This document shows positions 6,582-11,555 of a stretch of 11,555 nt of DNA, one piece after another. How positions within the stretch are numbered: the first letter of the stretch is position 1; each line of letters begins with the position of its first letter. Made by a program: the position numbers and the translations under genes. The stretch comes from Klebsiella pneumoniae (GTDB lineage Bacteria > Pseudomonadota > Gammaproteobacteria > Ga0077536), in assembly GCA_945873015.1 (NCBI GenBank), contig CAMCBY010000080.1:1-11555 (forward strand), written 5' to 3'. Under the pieces are notes generated by a model, which worked only from the letters and a program-made list of their open reading frames with translations, had not been told where the DNA came from and ran no database searches.

Positions 6582-8557
6582 CTGACACCCGTTCCACCGC
6601 CAGCGTCATCACGCCGCTGCCGCGTCTGTGGCTGGCCCTGACCCTGCTTGGCTGGGGCCTGCTGACCGACAATCTCGCCGGCGCGCTGGTCATGGCGGTG
6701 CTGATAGAAGGCATTACTTTCGCACCGATCAAATGGGCGCTGGCCGAGCGCGAGTTTCACCGCGCCGCTGACTTGACCAGCGTGATATTCGCACTTATCA
6801 CCGTGGTGCAGTTCTCACGCTATTCGGTGCACGGCATCTATCAGATCCTCAAGGTCGCGCCCTACTGCTTCTTTCCACTCGCGCTGATACAACGCGCCAG
6901 CACCGCGCAGACCATACCCATGAGCGCGCTGTTCTACAGCCTGCGGCGCCAGCAGGATTACCGTGCGCGTCTTGATGTCGTGCCTTATTACCTTGCCCTG
7001 TGTCTGCTCGCAGCCAGCACCGGCGCGGTCCAGGATGCGCGTTATGCCGCGTTCTGCGCGGCCATCGTGCTCGGCATCCTGCTCGCTGCGCGGCCACGTC
7101 GTTACCCATGGCGTACCTGGCTGTTGTGTCTGACGGTGAGTGCGGTACTGGCCGGGCTCACCCAGCTCGGCGTACTACGCACCCAGCGCTGGCTGGAAAG
7201 TTCGATGTTGTACTGGGTCAATCAATTCCCGTGGGCGTTGAATAACCCGAATCGCGAAGTGACAGCCATCGGCACCATCGGGCGACTCAAACTATCGGAT
7301 CAGATCCGCCTTCGCGTTACACCCAACGCGGCGGTGAAACTGCCGCTGTTACTGCAGGAGGCGAGTTACGATATTTTCAACTTCGGCAGTTGGAGTGCGC
7401 AGCAGGCGCCGTTTGCCGCACTCGACAAACGCGCCGACCGTGCCGCCTGGAATGTCGACGTCGCCGCGCCCGCGCCCACGTCGCGCACGCAACTCACGAT
7501 CGCCTTGCAACACCGTCGCGAGCTCAGCCTGTTGCCCGTACCGCGCGGCACACATGTGGTTGCCAGCGATGAATTGGCCGAACTACAGCGCAATCGTTTC
7601 GGCACCTTGATGGCCGAATCGCCACCCGGCGCGCTGCGCTACAGCGTCGAGCTCGGGCCGCCCCATGCCAACGAGCCGCCGCCAACCGAGGGGGACAGCG
7701 CGGTCCCCAGCCAATATCGCGCGCTGCTCGACGAGACCCTCAGCGAAATCGGCACCGCCGACGCCAGCCCCGCCGAGCGCGCCGCCCGCATCAAACAATT
7801 TTTCCTGGCCAAATTCACCTATAGCCTGATTCAGCCCGATACTTTCGCGTGGCGCACGCCGCTCGCTGATTTCCTGCGCAATGCGCGCCGCGGGCACTGC
7901 GAATATTTCGCCACCGCCAGCGTGCTGCTGCTGCGCGCGGCCGGTATCCCGGCCCGTTATGCCGTGGGTTATGTGGTCGAGGATTACAGCGCCCTCGAGC
8001 GCAGCTACATTGCACGTGCGCGCCACGCCCATGCCTGGGCACTGGCGTTTGTCGATGGGCAATGGCGCGTGATCGATGCCACACCCTCGACCTGGTACGA
8101 GCTCGAAGATCAGCGTGCCACGCACTGGCAGGATGTGCAGGATTTCGGTGCCTGGCTGGTATATCGCTATCAGCGCTTGAGTCAGGCCAACCTCAGTGAC
8201 TTCACCGACAAGCTGTTGTGGCTGGTGCCGCCGCTCGCCGTGGTGCTGTATTGGCGTCTGCGCCGCAGTCCGATGGCGGTGCGTCGCGCCAGAACCATTG
8301 AAGTCATACCGCCACCGCCACCCGACGCGCTGCTTTTGCCGCTGCTGGAAATGCTGGCCGCGCGCGGTCTGCACCCCGGGGAGGGCGAAACCATGGCGCG
8401 CTTCCTGGCCCGCGCCGCACCGGCGACTCATGGCGGTGTAGAACGAGAAGAACTGGTCGGCCTTTATTATCGATTGCGCTACGGTCGCGGCGCGCCCGCC
8501 TTGCGCGCGCGTTTCGAGGCGTGTCTGCGCGACTACTGCCGGCAGCTATTGGCCTAA
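6578..8557 (+). CDS. tgpA: TgpA-type membrane transglutaminase (DUF3488/DUF4129)
   Basis: This encodes a 659-aa inner-membrane protein. About seven helices lie in residues 14-198 (DUF3488 region). A long soluble, probably periplasmic region follows, then a C-terminal helix near 546-560 and a short tail with a DUF4129-like segment (about 585-655). The transglutaminase core has its full triad: Cys441 in RRGHCEYFATAS, His485 in ARHAHAWAL and Asp500 in VIDATP. Pseudomonas TgpA has the same architecture and is reported as essential there, but its substrate is not settled. The GTG at 6578 overlaps the DUF58 stop by 4 nt, placing the gene last in the operon. It ends in a tail-to-tail 12-bp overlap with the minus-strand gene beyond. 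I see no terminator, and any would lie inside that gene. Confidence 0.93.
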   Translation: MTDTRSTASVITPLPRLWLALTLLGWGLLTDNLAGALVMAVLIEGITFAPIKWALAEREFHRAADLTSVIFALITVVQFSRYSVHGIYQILKVAPYCFFPLALIQRASTAQTIPMSALFYSLRRQQDYRARLDVVPYYLALCLLAASTGAVQDARYAAFCAAIVLGILLAARPRRYPWRTWLLCLTVSAVLAGLTQLGVLRTQRWLESSMLYWVNQFPWALNNPNREVTAIGTIGRLKLSDQIRLRVTPNAAVKLPLLLQEASYDIFNFGSWSAQQAPFAALDKRADRAAWNVDVAAPAPTSRTQLTIALQHRRELSLLPVPRGTHVVASDELAELQRNRFGTLMAESPPGALRYSVELGPPHANEPPPTEGDSAVPSQYRALLDETLSEIGTADASPAERAARIKQFFLAKFTYSLIQPDTFAWRTPLADFLRNARRGHCEYFATASVLLLRAAGIPARYAVGYVVEDYSALERSYIARARHAHAWALAFVDGQWRVIDATPSTWYELEDQRATHWQDVQDFGAWLVYRYQRLSQANLSDFTDKLLWLVPPLAVVLYWRLRRSPMAVRRARTIEVIPPPPPDALLLPLLEMLAARGLHPGEGETMARFLARAAPATHGGVEREELVGLYYRLRYGRGAPALRARFEACLRDYCRQLLA

Positions 8558-9280
8558 GCTGCCGAGCGCCTCGCGAAAACGCAGACGCTCTTCGACCGAA
8601 TCAATCTGACGAATAAAGTGGTCCGCCACCAACGGTGGAATCAGGCCCTTGAATACCGCCCGGCGTTTTTCATCCATCGACAAACCTGCCGCCTCCAGAA
8701 AGGCCAGCGGCTCTATCGCACCGCGTTCCAACATCAAGGCGTTTTCATTGGCGATATCACGCATCACCGCGTGATTGGGCGTCAGCCGGCCGTGCACGAA
8801 CAGCGGTGACGCGAGACGGTTGTCGTAGACCGCGCGGATCTCAAGCTTATAACCACCGATGAGGATCGGATTGATGGTCTCTTCGAGCTGCGATTCAAGA
8901 TTGGTGATACGCGTCAGCACCAGCTCCGACCAATCGGTGGCCGGCTCGACGAGTCGCGCAAGCGCGGCATAAATCTCGACGATGTTGTTGATACTCAGTG
9001 CGCGATAGACATCGTGGATGAAGGCGTAGTTGCGCGCCGCGACCAGCGCCTCGAAATGACTGAAACCGAGCGCCCGCTGGACCGCGTTCAGACTCGGCAC
9101 CGCAGCGTTAAAGCCGAGACCACACAGCAGTTGCGGCGCGCGCAGTCCAAGTTGCTGCGCAAGTTGTTCGCGGCGCAGATCGGCATCCATGTCGACGGCC
9201 ATGCGGGTCGCGGAAAAGATCGCCAGCAACTCATCGGCGCCGGCGTGCAAGAGTGTGTCGAAGGAAAACACCGGTGCCAT
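8546..9280 (-). CDS. Uncharacterised 244-aa protein coupled to the Rieske gene
   Basis: I do not recognise this protein. It has no signal peptide, no clear membrane helix and no metal or nucleotide motif that I can see. It appears largely alpha-helical and acidic-to-neutral, with one cysteine in LLCGLG. The region around 134-165 (LEETINPILIGGYKLEIRAV, then SPLFVHGRLTPN) looks more beta-like and may be the most conserved part. The ATG at 9280 falls 3 nt after the stop of the Rieske-fusion gene, with no clear Shine-Dalgarno, so translation probably depends on the upstream gene and the two products may act together. Its end overlaps the end of tgpA by 12 bp. That the minus strand codes is supported by this tight spacing and by a protein-like composition, compared with the Arg/Gln/His-rich opposite frame. 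Confidence 0.75.
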   Translation of the reverse strand: MAPVFSFDTLLHAGADELLAIFSATRMAVDMDADLRREQLAQQLGLRAPQLLCGLGFNAAVPSLNAVQRALGFSHFEALVAARNYAFIHDVYRALSINNIVEIYAALARLVEPATDWSELVLTRITNLESQLEETINPILIGGYKLEIRAVYDNRLASPLFVHGRLTPNHAVMRDIANENALMLERGAIEPLAFLEAAGLSMDEKRRAVFKGLIPPLVADHFIRQIDSVEERLRFREALGSLGQ

Positions 9281-9283
9281 CGC

Positions 9284-9949
9284 TCAATCGCGCCATTCAG
9301 CAATGACACGGCCAGCGCGCAAATTGACCGGCAATTCGCTCAAGCCCCATTTCTCACCGCGACTGCACCGTCCATCGGGCAGCGCGAACTGCCAGCCGTG
9401 CTGGGCGCAGGTCACCTGTGCGCCCTTGATACCGCTGGCCATGAGTTCCATGCCCTGGTGCGAACAATAGGCTTTAAACGCGCGCACGCTGCCGCCTTCG
9501 CGCCACAGCAGCAGGGGATAACGGCCGCTGTTGCGCTTGACGGTCTGGCGCTCAGGCAATTGATCGAGCGCGCACACATCGAGCATCTCGCCGCGCGGCA
9601 CCGCATCCGCCGCCGCCGGCGCCGGTTCAGCATCGTCGGCCAGTTCGGCAAAACCCTCCACACCGTGCTCGATGAGCACATCCACTGCCCACACGATGCG
9701 ACTCAAGCCCAAGGCCGGGAAAGCCATCATGATGGCATCCAGCACTTCAGCCGGACTCGCCCCCACTTCCAGCGCCTTGCGCGTGTACTGCACGAGGCCG
9801 AGTTCGGTTTCGACCGCGACCTTGGTGATCACCGAGATCAGTGCGCGGGTCTTGGCATCGAGACGACTGCCGTTGTCTTTGACGAATTTGAAATAGGCGC
9901 CCATCGCTTCGGGGCGGGCCTTGAGTAGATAGTCGAGTGCGCGGCTCAT
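9284..9949 (-). CDS. Cys-less CMD-like domain fused to Rieske [2Fe-2S] domain
   Basis: This encodes a 221-aa cytosolic protein with two parts. Residues about 5-105 resemble the carboxymuconolactone decarboxylase/AhpD fold: KTRALISVITKVAVETELG, then YTRKALEVGASPAEVLDAI. There is no cysteine anywhere in this part; where AhpD-type enzymes have CxxC and a histidine, Thr48-Glu-Leu-Gly51 and Tyr55 seem to lie, so peroxidase chemistry is unlikely. After a Pro/Ala-rich linker (107-118), residues 119-220 are a Rieske ferredoxin-like domain with ligands C162-S-H164 and C181-A-Q-H184, spaced by 16 residues as expected. The domain could carry electrons or sense redox state. The ATG at 9949 has GGTGA close upstream. 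It is followed 3 nt later by the 244-aa gene. The two domains are fairly firm, the function is not. Confidence 0.83.
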   Translation of the reverse strand: MSRALDYLLKARPEAMGAYFKFVKDNGSRLDAKTRALISVITKVAVETELGLVQYTRKALEVGASPAEVLDAIMMAFPALGLSRIVWAVDVLIEHGVEGFAELADDAEPAPAAADAVPRGEMLDVCALDQLPERQTVKRNSGRYPLLLWREGGSVRAFKAYCSHQGMELMASGIKGAQVTCAQHGWQFALPDGRCSRGEKWGLSELPVNLRAGRVIAEWRD

Positions 9950-10005
9950 GGGTCACCGTGATTGCTGGCGGAACGTGGCGCGTCTACGCGGGCGCCCTCA
10001 AGCTC

Positions 10006-10034
10006 ATTCTAAGCGCGCTCGGCACGCCTGCCCA
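10006..10034 (-). promoter_or_regulatory. Candidate sigma-70 promoter for the CMD-Rieske operon
   Basis: On the minus strand TGGGCA (10034-10029) and TAGAAT (10011-10006) are separated by 17 bp, matching the consensus at 4/6 and 5/6. RNA would start near 9999, about 50 nt before the ATG at 9949. The site sits in the 107-bp gap (9950-10056) after hrpA. A short hairpin (CCACG/CGTGG, 10032-10046) overlaps its upstream edge and I see no strong hrpA terminator. Confidence 0.4.
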
Positions 10035-10056
10035 CGAGCAGCGTGGCCAGCCAAGG

Positions 10057-11555
10057 TCACCGAGCGGCTTCGAGCAGCGCCAGCGCAGACTCGATGTCAT
10101 CTGCCGCCACACGATTCGGCACACCCAGCTCAGGAGCAAACACACTGACGCGGTGGTCTTCGAGCATAAGCTGCACGCTGCGCAGCGCCGGATTCAGTTC
10201 GCCGGCGGCAGCCACCAGCGCATCGAAGCGCCGCGCCAGCGGTGCGACCCCCTCGAGCTTGCGCAGATCCTTGCCTGGATTGGAATCGACGCGTTGCAGG
10301 CGACGCGCGATCGCATCGATAGACCGCGACACCCGCAATACACCCGCGTGGTCCAGATGGGCCATGCCGGCAGGCCCGAGCAACAACGCCAACTGCGCAT
10401 CGAGATCGGCCCGCACCGCGACCGGCACGCGCGCCATCGCGTCGCGTAGTGCGGCGGCGCGCTTGAGCAGACCGAACAAGGCCTGGGCGGTGGCGAGTAC
10501 GTCGGCGCCCATACCGGCCTGAAAGCGCGTACGCACCGTCGCGTAGTCGGCCGCACTGCGTGGCGCCGATTCATCGCCCAACAAGCGTGTGGCGGCAGCA
10601 TGCACCAGTGCCGCGAGGGGGGTCTGGTGATGCCCGTAAAGCGCCGCCAGCAAGCCCAACTCGCGCGCGGCGGGAAAATCTCGGGTCAGATGCCGCAGGT
10701 CGCTGCTCGCATCGAGAAACAACAAACGCGCCACACCACGCCGATGTTCGGCTGCGGCGAGATGTGCGGTGTCCAACACTTTGAGTTCCACATGATCGGT
10801 CTGATCGAGCAACGCGGGATAACCCACCAGGCGCATACCGGCCGCATCGGTCTGAACCTGCGAGGGCAGCGTGTCAAACGTCCAGCCCGCGCGCGAACGG
10901 CCGGCAAAACCCCATTCCAGCGCTGCGCTCTCGCGCTGCGCGTCGGCCTGGCGGCTCGCCAGCAAGGCCGCAAGGTCGCGTGTTTCGTCGACCACGGCGC
11001 CCTGTTCGTCAACCACTATCACGAGCGCGCGCAGATGCGGTTCAAGCTGGCTATCGTCGAATAACTGCGGCGCCCACGGCAGACCGGTAATACGCGATAA
11101 GGCCGTCGCCAGTGCGGCAGGCAAAGGCCCCGCCAACTGGTTGAGGGCTTCGACACAAGCCATCGCAAACTCCCGGATCGGCGACACCAGCCGTCGGCGC
11201 GCCTTGATCTGGGCGCGCAACAAGGCGGCCACCTTGTCGCTCAACATGCCCGGCACCAGACGGTCGAGATCGGTCACCTGCAAACGCGTCAGCAGCACCA
11301 TCGGCACACGTACACTCAGGCCGTCATGTTTGTGCCCCGGCTCAAAACGATAACTCAGCGCACAGGGCGTGCCACCGATCATGAGGGTGTCGGGAAACAG
11401 CCAGGCCTGCACCGACTCGAACTGGGCAGTGGTGACGTCGGCTTCGCGCATGGTGAGGCTCGCCATGCGCGTGTCATCCTCACGCAGCCACGCAAGTAAA
11501 TCGCGCCGCGTATCGATGCCGCGGCGGCCCGCGCGATCTTTATCGACAGTGGTCT
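10057..11555 (-). CDS. hrpA: ATP-dependent RNA helicase HrpA, C-terminal part (partial)
   Basis: This is the 3' end of a large gene; the frame stays open through the right edge, giving about 498 codons plus the stop. The Met at 11466 is internal: upstream codons read in frame ...RRDLLAWLREDDTR to the edge, and the protein resembles the DUF3418 end of E. coli HrpA. Recognisable stretches are LMIGGTPCALSYRFEPG with a following DGLSVRVP, DRLVPGMLSDKVAALLR, and the later FAGRSRAGWTFDTLP. HrpA is a DEAH-box helicase of about 1,300 residues reported to rescue stalled ribosomes. The helicase motifs and OB region would be outside the window, so activity cannot be judged. It is followed by the CMD-Rieske gene on the same strand, probably as a separate transcription unit. 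Confidence 0.9.
   Translation of the reverse strand, partial: TTVDKDRAGRRGIDTRRDLLAWLREDDTRMASLTMREADVTTAQFESVQAWLFPDTLMIGGTPCALSYRFEPGHKHDGLSVRVPMVLLTRLQVTDLDRLVPGMLSDKVAALLRAQIKARRRLVSPIREFAMACVEALNQLAGPLPAALATALSRITGLPWAPQLFDDSQLEPHLRALVIVVDEQGAVVDETRDLAALLASRQADAQRESAALEWGFAGRSRAGWTFDTLPSQVQTDAAGMRLVGYPALLDQTDHVELKVLDTAHLAAAEHRRGVARLLFLDASSDLRHLTRDFPAARELGLLAALYGHHQTPLAALVHAAATRLLGDESAPRSAADYATVRTRFQAGMGADVLATAQALFGLLKRAAALRDAMARVPVAVRADLDAQLALLLGPAGMAHLDHAGVLRVSRSIDAIARRLQRVDSNPGKDLRKLEGVAPLARRFDALVAAAGELNPALRSVQLMLEDHRVSVFAPELGVPNRVAADDIESALALLEAAR

Noticed and set aside
9014..9928. 304-codon plus-strand open frame opposite the CMD-Rieske and unknown genes
   Set aside because: Its composition is rich in Arg, His and Gln and it lies opposite clear CMD and Rieske motifs on the minus strand.
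10057..11466. Treating the hrpA part as a complete 469-aa gene from the Met at 11466
   Set aside because: The frame stays open to the window edge and the match is to the C-terminal domain of a much larger helicase.
1..11555. Mobile element, CRISPR, tRNA or defence system
   Set aside because: I saw no direct-repeat array, transposase or integrase motif, cloverleaf-like sequence or known defence gene.

Overview
This window looks like ordinary chromosomal DNA from a GC-rich gammaproteobacterium. The evidence is an OprI/Lpp-like alanine-zipper lipoprotein, an HslR-type S4 protein, a MoaB close to the E. coli protein, a moxR-DUF58-tgpA operon and the DUF3418 end of an HrpA helicase. I could not place it to genus. 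It holds ten complete genes and one gene cut by the right edge. I found no tRNA, rRNA, CRISPR array, transposase, phage gene or recognised defence system, and no gene-free stretch over 300 bases.

Left part (1-1926), cell envelope. A small, probably highly expressed Lpp-like lipoprotein ending in Lys-Lys has a strong Shine-Dalgarno and a textbook terminator. It converges on a two-gene minus-strand unit: a DUF423 membrane protein, then a YcfS/ErfK-type L,D-transpeptidase. In E. coli such transpeptidases attach Lpp to peptidoglycan through its C-terminal lysine, so the pair may be enzyme and substrate.

Middle part (1919-4249). A palindromic ATTATAAT lies between the DUF423 gene and a divergent secreted phytase-like esterase gene. 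The esterase gene converges on moaB (molybdopterin biosynthesis), which is divergent from an hslR-like gene (ribosome rescue). A 181-bp spacer with an 11-bp inverted repeat follows.

Right-centre part (4250-8557). Three tightly packed plus-strand genes form the widespread MoxR AAA+ ATPase, DUF58 protein and TgpA-type membrane transglutaminase operon. All key motifs of the ATPase and the transglutaminase are intact.

Right end (8546-11555), all minus strand. The 3' part of hrpA is followed, after 107 bp with a candidate promoter, by a two-gene unit. Its first gene encodes a cysteine-free carboxymuconolactone-decarboxylase-like domain fused to a Rieske [2Fe-2S] domain. Its second, 3 nt downstream, encodes a 244-aa protein I do not recognise. 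This unit is the best candidate for undescribed biology here, but its function is open.
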